From JAITWN01 sp964388175 (GTDB lineage: Bacteria; Pseudomonadota; Gammaproteobacteria; SZUA-140): a DNA stretch of 62,200 nt. Below, one piece after another: positions 30,335 through 39,721 of this stretch. The DNA is taken from NCBI GenBank assembly GCA_964388175.1, contig CAYLYS010000006.1, positions 1-62,200 of the forward strand, in the 5' to 3' direction. Below the pieces are notes generated by a model. It did no database searches. It saw only the letters and a program-made list of their open reading frames with translations, and was not told the origin of the DNA. Within the stretch, counting starts at the first letter, position 1. Every line of letters starts with the position of its first letter. The translations under genes and the position numbers were made by a program.

Positions 30335-30983
30335 ATTGATGAGCGGCGCCGAGTCGGCCGCCTGCGTGCCGTGGCTGGCGCCCGAGGTCGGTGCCGGCAC
30401 CGCGGCGCATGCGGTGGCGGAAGTCGCGGCCGCGCTGCCGACGGCGGCGCGGATCGAGGAAATCCAGCGCCAGGCCTACGAGGAAGCCTTCGCGCTGGGA
30501 CGGCGCGACGGGCTGGAACAGGGCAAGCGCCAGGCGCGCGCGCAGGCCGAACGTCTGGAGGCGGTGCTGCGCCAGCTCGGTGAACCGCTGCGTGATCTCG
30601 ACGAACGCGTGGTCGATGAACTGGTCGAGCTGGCGCTGGCGATCGCGCGCCATCTCGTGCGCCGCGAACTGCGCGCCGATCCGGGACAGATCGTCGCCGT
30701 GGTGCAGCAGGCCGCCGCCGCGCTGCCGTTCGCCACGCGCCAGGTGCGCGTCGTACTGCATCCCGAGGATGCCGCGACCGTGCGCGAGATGCTGAACACG
30801 GCCGGCGGCGTGGAGCACGGCGACGGCTGGGTGATCGTCGAGGATCCGGCGATGATGCGCGGCGGCTGCCGCGTCGAGACCGAGCATTCGCGCATCGATG
30901 CCAGCGTCGAGAAACGCCTGGCGGCGATCGCCGCGGATCTGCTCGGTGGCGAGAGAGCGCGCGATGACGCCGGCGCAGAGTGA
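30315..30983 (+). CDS. fliH: Flagellar export apparatus regulator FliH
   Basis: A 222-residue stator-like protein that binds FliI ATPase. The N-terminal half is helical with an A/G-x3 repeat region (EEAFALGRRDGLEQG) and the C-terminal half resembles V-type ATPase subunit E (LALAIARHLVRREL, MRGGCRVETEHSRIDASVEK). The start is a GTG inside the end of fliG, and the gene overlaps fliI by 20 bases, which suggests coupled translation. Confidence 0.92.
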   Translation: MEKNTFKLMSGAESAACVPWLAPEVGAGTAAHAVAEVAAALPTAARIEEIQRQAYEEAFALGRRDGLEQGKRQARAQAERLEAVLRQLGEPLRDLDERVVDELVELALAIARHLVRRELRADPGQIVAVVQQAAAALPFATRQVRVVLHPEDAATVREMLNTAGGVEHGDGWVIVEDPAMMRGGCRVETEHSRIDASVEKRLAAIAADLLGGERARDDAGAE

Positions 30984-32331
30984 GCGCGGCGCGCTGTGGC
31001 GCGAACGGCTGGCGGCATGTCGGACGCGGCTGGATGCGCCGCGTCCGCTGGCGGTGGAGGGCAAGATCACGCGCATGGTCGGGCTGACGCTGGAAGCGGT
31101 CGGCTGCCAGGCGGCGATCGGTGACCGCTGTCTGGTGGAAACGCCGCACGGCCATGCCCTGGAAGCGGAAGTGGTCGGCTTCGCCGCCGACCGTACTTTT
31201 CTCATGCCGAGCGGCGACATCCGCGGCCTGGTGCCGAATGCGCGCGTCACGCCGACCGGCAGCGCTTATGCCGCGGCCGTCGGCGACGGCCTGCTCGGCC
31301 GCGTCATCGACGGCACCGGCAAACCGCTCGACGGGCGTGGACCGGTGCGCAGCAGCGCGACCTATCCGCTGCTCGGCAGGACGACCAATCCCCTGCAGCG
31401 CCGCCTGATCACCGAACCGCTGGACGTCGGCGTGCGTTCGATCAACAGCCTGCTCACCATCGGCCGCGGCCAGCGGCTCGGCCTGTTCGCCGGCAGCGGC
31501 GTCGGCAAGAGCGTGCTGCTCGGCATGATGACGCGCTATACCGATGCCGATGTCACCGTCGTCGGCCTGATCGGCGAGCGCGGCCGGGAAGTGAAGGAAT
31601 TCACCGACCGCATCCTCGGTCCGCAGGGGCTCGCCCGCGCCGTGGTGGTGGCGACGCCGGCGGACACGCCGCCGATGCTGCGTCTGCACGGCGCCATGCT
31701 GGCGACCAGCATCGCCGAGTATTTCCGCGACCAGGGGCTCAAGGTGCTGCTGCTGATGGATTCGCTGACGCGCTTCGTGCAGGCGCAGCGCGAGGTGGCG
31801 CTCGCCATCGGCGAGCCGCCGGCGACGCGCGGCTATCCGCCGTCGGTATTCGCCAAGCTGCCGCAACTGGTGGAGCGCGCCGGCAACGGCGACAACGGCG
31901 GTTCGATCACCGGTCTCTATACGGTGCTCGCCGAGGGCGACGACCAGCAGGATCCGGTCGCCGATTCGGCGCGCGCGATTCTCGACGGCCACATCGTGCT
32001 GTCGCGCGATATCGCGGAATCGGGACAATATCCGGCCATCGACATCGAAGCCTCCATCAGCCGCGTGATGAGCGAGATCGTCAGCGACGAGCACCGCCGC
32101 CAGGCCATGCGCTTCAAGCAGATCTATTCGACCTATCGCAAGAACCGCGATCTGATCAGCGTCGGCGCCTATGCCAGGGGCAGCGATCCGCGCATCGACG
32201 AAGCAATCGAATACTGGCCGCGTCTGAGCGCGTTCATGCAGCAGGGCATGCGCGAACGCGTCACGCTGCAGGACGGTCTGCGCGGTCTGGAAGAACTGAT
32301 GGAAAAGCCGCGCGCGGCCGTCAAGGCGTGA
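30964..32331 (+). CDS. fliI: Flagellum-specific export ATPase FliI
   Basis: A 455-residue F1-like ATPase of the type III export apparatus. Walker A AGSGVGKS (176-183), Walker B KVLLLMDSLTR and the family segment GLIGERGREVKEF are present. The ATG at 30964 overlaps fliH; the N-terminus fits the FliH-binding region. Length is close to Salmonella FliI (456). Confidence 0.97.
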   Translation: MTPAQSERGALWRERLAACRTRLDAPRPLAVEGKITRMVGLTLEAVGCQAAIGDRCLVETPHGHALEAEVVGFAADRTFLMPSGDIRGLVPNARVTPTGSAYAAAVGDGLLGRVIDGTGKPLDGRGPVRSSATYPLLGRTTNPLQRRLITEPLDVGVRSINSLLTIGRGQRLGLFAGSGVGKSVLLGMMTRYTDADVTVVGLIGERGREVKEFTDRILGPQGLARAVVVATPADTPPMLRLHGAMLATSIAEYFRDQGLKVLLLMDSLTRFVQAQREVALAIGEPPATRGYPPSVFAKLPQLVERAGNGDNGGSITGLYTVLAEGDDQQDPVADSARAILDGHIVLSRDIAESGQYPAIDIEASISRVMSEIVSDEHRRQAMRFKQIYSTYRKNRDLISVGAYARGSDPRIDEAIEYWPRLSAFMQQGMRERVTLQDGLRGLEELMEKPRAAVKA

Positions 32332-32365
32332 CGCGCAGACATCGATATAGGGGAAAGAGCGTCGC

Positions 32366-32806
32366 ATGGTGAAATCGGAACGCATGCAGACCGTCGCCGG
32401 TCTGGCCAAGGACAAGGAAAACCGCGCCGCGCTCACGCTGGCGGATCTGCGCCGGCAGCACGAGGCGCAGGAACACCGGCTCGTCGAGCTGCAGCAGTTT
32501 CACGGTGAATACCTGGCGCGCCTCGAAACGCTCGGCCGGGAAGGAATCGACATCCAGCAGCTCAGGCAGTATCGGCGTTTCAACGATCGCCTGGGTGAAG
32601 CGGTGCTGCAGCAGCGGCGCGTGGTCGATGAGTCGCGCCAGCGGCTCGAACGGCAGAATCTGTCCTGGTCCGATGCCAGCGCCAAGCGGCGCGCGCTCGA
32701 CGAAACGGTCACGCGCCTGCGTGCCGAGGAAACGGTGCAGACCGCGCGCAAGGAGCAGCGCGAGGCCGATGATCGCGCCCAGCATCGGCGGCCGGCCATG
32801 GATTGA
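32366..32806 (+). CDS. fliJ: Flagellar export chaperone FliJ
   Basis: A 146-residue coiled-coil protein, the gamma-subunit-like component of the export ATPase. Nearly the whole length is heptad-rich helix (LRRQHEAQEHRLVELQQFHG and onward), which is the family pattern. It is last in the fliE operon; fliK has its own promoter 56 bases later. Confidence 0.9.
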   Translation: MVKSERMQTVAGLAKDKENRAALTLADLRRQHEAQEHRLVELQQFHGEYLARLETLGREGIDIQQLRQYRRFNDRLGEAVLQQRRVVDESRQRLERQNLSWSDASAKRRALDETVTRLRAEETVQTARKEQREADDRAQHRRPAMD

Positions 32807-32861
32807 TGGGCGGATTGACAGGCGGATTGGCGAGCGCGCCCGAATACCCAGACGGCAGCGC

Positions 32862-32877
32862 TGGCACAGTACTTGCC
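32862..32877 (+). promoter_or_regulatory. Sigma-54 promoter for fliK
   Basis: TGGCAC-AGTAC-TTGCC has GG at 32863 and GC at 32875. The -24 element is perfect. It lies about 37 bases before the fliK start. Confidence 0.8.
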
Positions 32878-32913
32878 TTTCCCGATTGAATGATCTTCTG
32901 AGAGCGGCTTCAA

Positions 32914-34188
32914 ATGGCTTCATTTCCATCAGCGGCAATGTCGGGCGCCGGCGCGCCGGGCCTCATCGGGGGCGCGTTGCCGGGCGCGGCGCGCGCACCA
33001 TCGGCCCTGGGAGCGTCCGGGGACGCCTGGGAGCGTCTGGCGGATGAACGTCCCGACGCGGCGTTCGCGCTGCAGGCGCTGTTCGCTGCGCTGCTCAGCG
33101 ATGCGCAGCACGACGGCATGCCCGCCGGCGTTCTCGCCCACGCCCCTATCGATACCCCCATCGATACCCTCATCGATGCGGGCGCAGCGGCATCGCTGCT
33201 GTCCGCCGACACGATTTTGCCGCCCGGCGGAGAATACCTGCCGGACGAATTGCCCGATCTCATCGCCGGCTTGCCGGATGCCGCCGCTGTGTCCGGCGCC
33301 GGCAGCGGAGCGGCAGGGGAAGCCCGGGGCTCTGCCTCCACCGCCGCGCTGGTCGAGCTGATCGCCCGCGGTCCGCAGGCCCAGGGCGAAGCGGCCTATC
33401 AGTCCTGGGCACGCGAACTCTTGCACCGAACCGAGACCCTGATGCGGACCGCGGACGAGGGCGCCGTAGCGCTGCCGGCGGAGATGGAGGCGCTGCCCCT
33501 GCCGCTGCGGCCGGAGCAGGGCGCCTATGGCATCGGTACACCGATCGGTGTGCCGATCGATGCGCCGGGCCAGGCGGCGGCCGCGACCGCCGTCCTCGCG
33601 GCCATGCTCAGAAACGCGGGCGAGCCCGGCACGCGCGGCGAAGCGTTGCCGCATGCCGATGCCGCCGGCGGCTCCGAACAGGCCAGCGCGCTGCCCGCGG
33701 CGGCGACCGCGCAGGCGCAGCTTCTGCCGGCGAGTGCCGGTGAACGCGCGCTGCCGGCATGGTCGCTGAGTGCGCCGCTGCAGCATCCGCAGTGGGGCGA
33801 GGAAGTCAGTGAGCGGGTGCGCTGGATGCTCGGTCAGCAACTGCAATCCGCCGAACTGAAGATCACGCCGCCGGAGCTCGGCACCATCGAGGTCCGCATC
33901 AGCGTGCACAAGGATCAGATGAGCGTCAGCTTCGCCGCGCCGAATGCCGCGGTGCGCGAAGCGCTGGAAGACGCGATGCCGCGCCTGCGCGAGATGCTGA
34001 GCGGCAGCGGTTATGAATCGGTCAGCGTCGATATTTCCCAGCACTCCCTGCCGCAGCGGCGCGATACCGCGCCGGATGGCTACGCTGCCGCCGGCGGCCG
34101 CGCCGCGGACGGGGACGATGAGGCGGTCGTCGGCGTGACGACGCTGCGTCCGGCCGGCGCGCTCGGCGTCATCGATTTCTACGCCTGA
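32914..34188 (+). CDS. fliK: Flagellar hook-length control protein FliK
   Basis: A 424-residue secreted ruler protein. The N-terminal two thirds is Ala/Gly/Pro-rich and poorly conserved. The C-terminal switch domain is clear from about residue 290: HPQWGEEVSERVRWMLGQQL, SAELKITPPELGTIEVRISV and ALEDAMPRLREMLSGSGYES. Two 12-bp repeat tracts sit in the ruler part, encoding PIDT-like and PIGV/PIDA-like units. It has its own sigma-54 promoter. Confidence 0.92.
   Translation: MASFPSAAMSGAGAPGLIGGALPGAARAPSALGASGDAWERLADERPDAAFALQALFAALLSDAQHDGMPAGVLAHAPIDTPIDTLIDAGAAASLLSADTILPPGGEYLPDELPDLIAGLPDAAAVSGAGSGAAGEARGSASTAALVELIARGPQAQGEAAYQSWARELLHRTETLMRTADEGAVALPAEMEALPLPLRPEQGAYGIGTPIGVPIDAPGQAAAATAVLAAMLRNAGEPGTRGEALPHADAAGGSEQASALPAAATAQAQLLPASAGERALPAWSLSAPLQHPQWGEEVSERVRWMLGQQLQSAELKITPPELGTIEVRISVHKDQMSVSFAAPNAAVREALEDAMPRLREMLSGSGYESVSVDISQHSLPQRRDTAPDGYAAAGGRAADGDDEAVVGVTTLRPAGALGVIDFYA
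33145..33180 (+). repeat. 12-bp tandem repeat in fliK, first tract (three units)
   Basis: CCTATCGATACC, CCCATCGATACC and CTCATCGATGCG encode PIDT, PIDT and LIDA in the FliK ruler region. Confidence 0.85.
33529..33567 (+). repeat. 12-bp tandem repeat in fliK, second tract (three units)
   Basis: GGCATCGGTACA, CCGATCGGTGTG and CCGATCGATGCG encode GIGT, PIGV and PIDA. The unit resembles the first fliK tract. Confidence 0.75.
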
Positions 34189-34394
34189 ATGGCTGCACGG
34201 GTCGGACCCTTTCGATCCCGTCGCCAGGGTCTGGTCCCGCCCTCATCGTCATCATCGTCTGATCGCATCATCTCCGGCGGCGCGACGGCGCTGCCGCCGA
34301 CATCGCCGTGACAGCGCCGTCAAAATCTTGTCCTGCCCGTTTTTGTCTCATTCAACTGATTGATTTTTATATTTTAAATAACCATTCCATGCGC

Positions 34395-34410
34395 TGGCAT
34401 GTCTATTGCT
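34395..34410 (+). promoter_or_regulatory. Sigma-54 promoter for the fliL operon
   Basis: TGGCAT-GTCTA-TTGCT has GG at 34396 and GC at 34408, about 50 bases before fliL. The upstream 60 bases are strikingly AT-rich, as expected of a regulated promoter. Confidence 0.82.
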
Positions 34411-34460
34411 AGAACTGCGACAAGGCAGTTTCAACGACAGCAAGCAAGGGGGAGTGGTAC

Positions 34461-34994
34461 ATGGCGATCGATCAGACAATCGATGAGGGTGGTGTCGGGC
34501 GTCCCGCGCCGGCGGCGAAATCAGGGATCGGCAAGATCTTGCTGCTGGTGTTTGTGGGATTGCTGCTGATCGGCACCAGTGTGGGCGCTACCCTGTTTTT
34601 CGCCGGCATTTTCAGCAGTGCGCCCGCCGGCGACACGCGCGCCAGTGCGACCAACGCACCGTCGAAGCCGCAGGCGCCGCCGATCTACGTCGAACTCGGC
34701 GAGCCTTTCGTGGTGAATTTCATCGAAGGCAGTCAGATCCGCTATCTGCAGGTGCGCATCGAAGCGATGACGCGCGATCCCGTCGTGACCCAGGCCATCG
34801 GCCGCCACCTGCCGCGCATCCGCAACAATCTGGTGTTCATGTTCAGCGGCTTCGATTACGCCGCGCTCGGCACCACCGCCGGCAAGCAGAAAATCCGCGA
34901 CGAGGCGCTGGCGGAAGTGCAGAGCGTGCTCAAGCAGGAAATCGGCGATACCGGCATCGAGGCCATTTACTTCACCAGCTTCGTGATGCAATAG
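34461..34994 (+). CDS. fliL: Flagellar basal body-associated protein FliL
   Basis: A 177-residue single-pass inner-membrane protein (helix about 22-48: ILLLVFVGLLLIGTSVGATL) that surrounds and supports the stators. The periplasmic domain begins after a Pro/Ala linker (YVELGEPFVVNFIEG) and ends EAIYFTSFVMQ, the usual FliL terminus. It heads fliLMNOPQR-flhB. Confidence 0.94.
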   Translation: MAIDQTIDEGGVGRPAPAAKSGIGKILLLVFVGLLLIGTSVGATLFFAGIFSSAPAGDTRASATNAPSKPQAPPIYVELGEPFVVNFIEGSQIRYLQVRIEAMTRDPVVTQAIGRHLPRIRNNLVFMFSGFDYAALGTTAGKQKIRDEALAEVQSVLKQEIGDTGIEAIYFTSFVMQ

Positions 34995-35003
34995 GCGCGC
35001 ACC

Positions 35004-36020
35004 ATGGCCGTCAACGATCTGCTCACCCAGGATGAAATCGACGCGCTGCTGCACGGCGTGTCGAGCGGCGAGGTCGAGACCGAAGACGATCGTCCGGTCG
35101 CCGACGGCGAAGTCACCGAATACGATTTCACCAGCCAGGACCGCATCGTGCGCGGCCGGCTGCCGACGCTGGAAATCATCAACGAGCGCTATGCGCGCCA
35201 GTTGCGCCTCAGCTTCTTCAATATGCTCAGACGCAACGCCGAGATTTCCACCACCGGCGTACAGATGATGAAGTTCGCCGAGTACGCGCACAGCCTGTTC
35301 GTGCCGGCGAGCCTGAACCTGGTGCGCATTCACCCGCTCAAGGGCACGGCGCTGGTGGTGATCGACCCCAATCTGGTGTTCACCATCGTCGACAACTTCT
35401 TCGGCGGCGACGGCCGCTTCCACGCCAAGGTCGAAGGGCGCGAATTCACGCCCACCGAACAGCGCATCATCAAGCTGATCCTCGACATGGTTTTCCGCGA
35501 GCTCAAGGAAGCATGGAGCGCGGTGATGCCGGTCGAAGTGGAGTTCCTCAACATGGAGGTAAACCCCAGCTTCGCCAACATCGTCAGCCCGAGCGAGGTG
35601 GTGGTGGTGTGTCCCTTTCATGTCGAGCTCGAGGGCGGCAGCGGGGATATGCACGTGACCATGCCTTATTCGATGATCGAGCCGATCCGCGAGCTGCTGG
35701 AAACGCGCATGCAGAGCGACCGCGATGCACGCGACGAACGCTGGCTGCATTCCCTGCGGGGCGAGCTGATGGATGCCGAGGTCGAGATCTCCAGCGTGCT
35801 GACCGAACTGAATCTGACCATGCGTGAGCTTACCCGCCTGAAAGCAGGCGACATCGTTTCCTTCGACATGCCGGAAACGGTGATCGCGTCGGTGGAGGGA
35901 ATTCCCGTGCTGCGCGGCTCGTTCGGCAGTTCCGATGGCCATCTCTCGATCAAGGTCAGCGGACTCATATCCGGCGCGCCGGGCAGGCAATTGACTACTG
36001 TGCAAGGAGTGGAGCAATGA
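35004..36020 (+). CDS. fliM: Flagellar switch protein FliM
   Basis: A 338-residue C-ring subunit that binds phospho-CheY. The N-terminal CheY-binding motif is present (LLTQDEIDALLHGVS, residues 5-19), with the middle CheC-like domain (LNLVRIHPLKGTALVVIDPN) and the C-terminal SPOA domain (LTRLKAGDIVSFDMPE). The intact CheY motif matters because no chemotaxis genes lie in the window. It overlaps fliN by four bases. Confidence 0.97.
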   Translation: MAVNDLLTQDEIDALLHGVSSGEVETEDDRPVADGEVTEYDFTSQDRIVRGRLPTLEIINERYARQLRLSFFNMLRRNAEISTTGVQMMKFAEYAHSLFVPASLNLVRIHPLKGTALVVIDPNLVFTIVDNFFGGDGRFHAKVEGREFTPTEQRIIKLILDMVFRELKEAWSAVMPVEVEFLNMEVNPSFANIVSPSEVVVVCPFHVELEGGSGDMHVTMPYSMIEPIRELLETRMQSDRDARDERWLHSLRGELMDAEVEISSVLTELNLTMRELTRLKAGDIVSFDMPETVIASVEGIPVLRGSFGSSDGHLSIKVSGLISGAPGRQLTTVQGVEQ

Positions 36021-36385
36021 GCGAAGAGATCGGCACCGTCGGTGCCAAGACGGGAGAGGGCGGGCGCGACTACGCGCGTGCCGACTTCCAGAACCTCGAA
36101 GCCGAGATCGGCGCCAGCCTCGGCGGCAACGGCCTCGATATGATCCTGGACATTCCGGTGACGGTGGCGGTGGAGATCGGGCGCACCAAGATCTCGATCA
36201 GCAATCTGCTCAAGCTGAATCAGGGTTCGGTGGTCGAGCTCGACCGCTTCGCCGGCGAGCCGATGGACATCACCGTCAACGGCACGCTGGTCGCCCACGG
36301 CGAAGTGGTGGTGGTGAACGAGAAATTCGGCATTCGCCTCACCGATATCGTCAGCGCCGCCGAGCGCGTGCGCAAGCTCAAGTGA
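36017..36385 (+). CDS. fliN: Flagellar switch protein FliN
   Basis: A 122-residue C-ring protein. The SPOA domain (VTVAVEIGRTKISISNLLKL through VVVVNEKFGIRLTDIVSAAE) is complete. It is coupled to fliM by an ATGA overlap and is followed by fliO one base after its stop. Confidence 0.97.
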   Translation: MSEEIGTVGAKTGEGGRDYARADFQNLEAEIGASLGGNGLDMILDIPVTVAVEIGRTKISISNLLKLNQGSVVELDRFAGEPMDITVNGTLVAHGEVVVVNEKFGIRLTDIVSAAERVRKLK

Positions 36386-36386
36386 C

Positions 36387-36740
36387 ATGAATCCATCCGA
36401 TCCGATGTCGCTCGGCGCGGTGCTGCAGGTCGCCACCGGGCTCGCCCTGGTGGTGGTGCTGATCTTCGCCGCCGCCTGGGCGATGAAGCGCTTCGGCCGC
36501 CTGCAGGGGACGGCCACCGATCAGCTGCGCCTGGTCGGCGGCATCCATCTCGGCCAGCGCGAACGCATCGTCGTCGTGCAGGCCGGCGATCAGCGCCTGG
36601 TCATCGGCGTGGCACCGGGATGCATCAGGACGCTGCATGTGCTGCCCGCGATCGAGTCCGGTGAGGGTGATGCCGGCGCCGGGCAGGGCGGCTTCCTCGA
36701 CAAGTTCAATCAGGAAATCAGAAAGAGAATGTCCCAATGA
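36387..36740 (+). CDS. fliO: Flagellar export gate assembly protein FliO
   Basis: A 117-residue protein with one N-terminal membrane helix (VLQVATGLALVVVLIFAAAW) and a cytoplasmic domain (MKRFGRLQ, then LVGGIHLGQRERIVVVQAGD). FliO aids FliP ring assembly. It overlaps fliP by four bases. Confidence 0.92.
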   Translation: MNPSDPMSLGAVLQVATGLALVVVLIFAAAWAMKRFGRLQGTATDQLRLVGGIHLGQRERIVVVQAGDQRLVIGVAPGCIRTLHVLPAIESGEGDAGAGQGGFLDKFNQEIRKRMSQ

Positions 36741-37477
36741 GCCGTTTGCTGCTGCTGTTGCTGATGGCCGGCATGCCGTGGGCAGGCGCCACGGCCGATA
36801 CCGGCCTGACCGCGCTGTCGGTAACGACCGCGCCCGACGGTAGCCAGACCTACTCGCTCAGCCTGCAGATCCTGGCGCTGATGACGGTGATGTCGATGCT
36901 GCCGGCGGCGATGATGATGATGACCTCCTTCACGCGGATCATCATCGTACTCGCGATTCTGCGCCAGGCACTCGGTACCGTGCAGACGCCGACCACGCAG
37001 ACGCTGATCGGCCTCGCGCTGTTTCTGACCGTTTTCATCATGATGCCGGTTTTCAGCGAGGCCTACCGCGCCGGGGTGGCGCCGTACATGGACGAGGAGA
37101 TCAGCCTTTCCGATGCGGTCGAGCGCGGCGGGGCGCCGTTCCGCGAATTCATGCTGCATCAGACCCGCGACAGCGACATCAATCTCTTTGCGCAAATCTC
37201 GGGCGCCGGGGAGATCGAGTCGCGCGAGACGCTGCCGTTTTCCCTGCTCATGCCCGCCTTCGTCACCAGCGAGCTGAAAACGGCGTTCCAGATCGGCTTC
37301 CTGATCTTCATTCCGTTCCTGATCATCGACCTGGTGGTGGCCAGCGTACTGATGGCGATGGGTATGATGATGCTGTCTCCGCTCATCGTGTCGCTGCCGT
37401 TCAAGATCATGCTGTTCGTGCTGGTCGACGGCTGGGCGCTGATTCTCGGCACGCTGGCATCGAGCTTCGTGGTATGA
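36737..37477 (+). CDS. fliP: Flagellar export gate protein FliP
   Basis: A 246-residue type III export gate protein with a signal peptide (residues 1 to about 20) and four membrane helices. Family motifs are MMMTSFTRIIIVLAILRQAL and IGFLIFIPFLIIDLVVASVL. It forms the core gate with FliQ and FliR. Confidence 0.97.
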   Translation: MSRLLLLLLMAGMPWAGATADTGLTALSVTTAPDGSQTYSLSLQILALMTVMSMLPAAMMMMTSFTRIIIVLAILRQALGTVQTPTTQTLIGLALFLTVFIMMPVFSEAYRAGVAPYMDEEISLSDAVERGGAPFREFMLHQTRDSDINLFAQISGAGEIESRETLPFSLLMPAFVTSELKTAFQIGFLIFIPFLIIDLVVASVLMAMGMMMLSPLIVSLPFKIMLFVLVDGWALILGTLASSFVV

Positions 37478-37520
37478 GAACCGCAGCGCAGGCGCGCGCC
37501 GCGCGCGGGGAGCAGGGGTC

Positions 37521-37790
37521 ATGACGCCGGAATCGGTCATCGGCATCGGCCAGCACGCGCTGTACATCACCTCGATCATCATCGCGCTGCTGCTGATGCC
37601 GGCGCTCGGCGTCGGCCTGCTGGTCAGCATGTTCCAGGCGGCGACGCAGATCAACGAGCAGACCCTGAGCTTCATTCCCAAGCTGTTCGTGGTGATCGCC
37701 GTGCTGTTCATCGGCGGCCACTGGATCCTGCGCACGCTGATCGAGTACATGACTCAGCTCATCAGCGACATTCCGCAGCTGATCGGCTGA
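37521..37790 (+). CDS. fliQ: Flagellar export gate protein FliQ
   Basis: An 89-residue protein with two membrane helices; length equals the E. coli protein. The segment LVSMFQAATQINEQTLSFIP is diagnostic. GGAGCAGGGG precedes the ATG. Confidence 0.97.
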   Translation: MTPESVIGIGQHALYITSIIIALLLMPALGVGLLVSMFQAATQINEQTLSFIPKLFVVIAVLFIGGHWILRTLIEYMTQLISDIPQLIG

Positions 37791-37809
37791 CAGGCAAGCG
37801 GAGCGCGCG

Positions 37810-38583
37810 GTGAATATACCCCTCGACGAGCTGACCGCCTGGATGACGGGTTTCCTCTGGCCCTTTTTCAGGATCACCGCGCTGATCATGATCGTGCCCA
37901 TCATCGGCGCGCGCTCGGTGCCCGGACCGATGCGCATCGGTCTCGGCCTGCTGCTGACGCTGGCGGTGGCGCCGATGCTGCCGCCGGGGCCGGCCATAGA
38001 GCCGTTCAGCGCCGCGGGCGTGCTGGTGACGGCGTGCCAGATCCTGATCGGGCTCGCCATGGGTTTCGCCGTGCGCATGGTGTTCAGCGCCATCGAAACC
38101 GGCGGCAACATCGTCGGCCAGACCATGGGTCTCGGCTTCGCCCAGATGATGGACCCCGCCAACGGCATCACGGTCCCGGTGATCAGCCAGTTCTACAGTG
38201 TGATGGCGACCCTGATTTTTCTCGCGCTCAACGGTCATCTCATCCTGATCGAAATCCTGGTGGCGAGCTTCGAGATCATGCCGGTGTCGACCGAGAGTAT
38301 CGGCGCCGGCGGATTGTGGCTGCTGCTGAGCTGGGCGGCGTGGATCTTCAAGGGCGCGATGCTGATCGCGCTGCCGGCGGTTTCGGCCATGCTGCTGGTC
38401 AACCTCGCCTTCGGCGTGATGATGCGGGCCGCGCCCCAGCTCAATATCTTCGCCGTCGGTTTCCCGGTGACGCTGATGCTCGGCTTCATCTTCATCCTGG
38501 TATCGCTGGGCATGTTCGTGCCGCAGTTCACGGCGCTGCTCGACGACGCCTTCCTGCTCATGCGCAACGTGGTGACGGAGTAG
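37810..38583 (+). CDS. fliR: Flagellar export gate protein FliR
   Basis: A 257-residue membrane protein starting at a GTG. Motifs include FRITALIMIVPIIGARSVPG and FAQMMDPANGITVPVISQFY, the latter highly conserved. It completes the FliPQR gate and is followed five bases later by flhB. Confidence 0.96.
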   Translation: MNIPLDELTAWMTGFLWPFFRITALIMIVPIIGARSVPGPMRIGLGLLLTLAVAPMLPPGPAIEPFSAAGVLVTACQILIGLAMGFAVRMVFSAIETGGNIVGQTMGLGFAQMMDPANGITVPVISQFYSVMATLIFLALNGHLILIEILVASFEIMPVSTESIGAGGLWLLLSWAAWIFKGAMLIALPAVSAMLLVNLAFGVMMRAAPQLNIFAVGFPVTLMLGFIFILVSLGMFVPQFTALLDDAFLLMRNVVTE

Positions 38584-38587
38584 CGCG

Positions 38588-39721
38588 ATGGCGGAGAAAC
38601 CGGCACAGGAAAGAACCGAACGCGCCACACCCAAACGCCTGCAACAGGCGAAGGACAAGGGTCAGGTCGCGCGTTCCCGCGAGCTGACCACCATGGTCGT
38701 GCTGCTGGTTTCCGCCGGCGGCCTGTTCATGATCGGCGGCGGCATCATCGCCGGCATGCTCGACGTCATGCACGATGCTTTCCAGTCGCAGCGCATGGAA
38801 ATCATGGATCCGACCATGATGGTGCTCAAGCTCGAGCGCGCGATCGGTGGAACCGTCATGGCGATGATGCCTTTTTTCGCCATCATCACGCTGTCGGCGC
38901 TGATCGCGCCGATGGCGCTCAGCGGCTGGTCGTTCAGCACCCAGGCGATGGCGTTCAAATGGGACAAGCTCGATCCGATCAAGGGCATGGGGCGGGTGTT
39001 TTCCGTGCGCGGCCTGGTCGAGCTGGTCAAGGCGCTGGCCAAGTTCGCCGTGGTGCTGGCGGTGGCGCTGGGGTTTCTGTGGTTCAACGTCGAGTCGATT
39101 CTCGGCCTCGGCGGCCAGTATGTGCAGTCGGCGCTCGCCAACGCCGGCGAGATCCTGCTGTGGGCTTTTCTGTTCCTCAGCTGTTCGATGATCCTGATCG
39201 CCATCGTCGACGTGCCGTTCCAGATCTGGGATCACCAGCGCCAGCTGAAGATGACGCGACAGGAAATCAAGGACGAATTCCGCGAGACCGACGGTAATCC
39301 GGAGATGAAGCGCAAGGTGCGCGAGGTGAGCCAGGCGCTGGCGCGCCGGCGCATGATGGACGAGCTGCCGCGCGCCGACGTGGTCATCACCAACCCGACG
39401 CATTACGCGGTGGCGCTGCGCTACGATCAGGACCGCATGTCGGCGCCGGTCGTCGTCGCCAAGGGCAAGGATCTGGTCGCCATGCAGATCAGGAACGTGG
39501 CCATGGCGCACCGCATCCCCATCGTCTCGGCGCCGCCGTTGTCGCGCGCGCTTTATCACAGCACCGAGCTGCAGCAGCGCATTCCGGCGGGCCTGTTCAT
39601 CGCCGTGGCGCAGGTGCTGGCCTATGCCTACCAGTTGCGCAAGCGGCCGGCATCGCGACGCGCCGCCGCGCGCGAGTTCAAGGATCTGCCCATCCCGGCG
39701 GAGCTGCGCGTCGATGAATGA
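38588..39721 (+). CDS. flhB: Flagellar export switch protein FlhB
   Basis: A 377-residue protein with four membrane helices and a cytoplasmic domain that switches export specificity with FliK. The N-terminal ERTERATPKRLQQAKDKGQV and the autocleavage motif NPTH (in VVITNPTHYAVALRYD, near residue 268) are present. Its last codons overlap the start of the 49-codon repeat gene. Confidence 0.97.
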   Translation: MAEKPAQERTERATPKRLQQAKDKGQVARSRELTTMVVLLVSAGGLFMIGGGIIAGMLDVMHDAFQSQRMEIMDPTMMVLKLERAIGGTVMAMMPFFAIITLSALIAPMALSGWSFSTQAMAFKWDKLDPIKGMGRVFSVRGLVELVKALAKFAVVLAVALGFLWFNVESILGLGGQYVQSALANAGEILLWAFLFLSCSMILIAIVDVPFQIWDHQRQLKMTRQEIKDEFRETDGNPEMKRKVREVSQALARRRMMDELPRADVVITNPTHYAVALRYDQDRMSAPVVVAKGKDLVAMQIRNVAMAHRIPIVSAPPLSRALYHSTELQQRIPAGLFIAVAQVLAYAYQLRKRPASRRAAAREFKDLPIPAELRVDE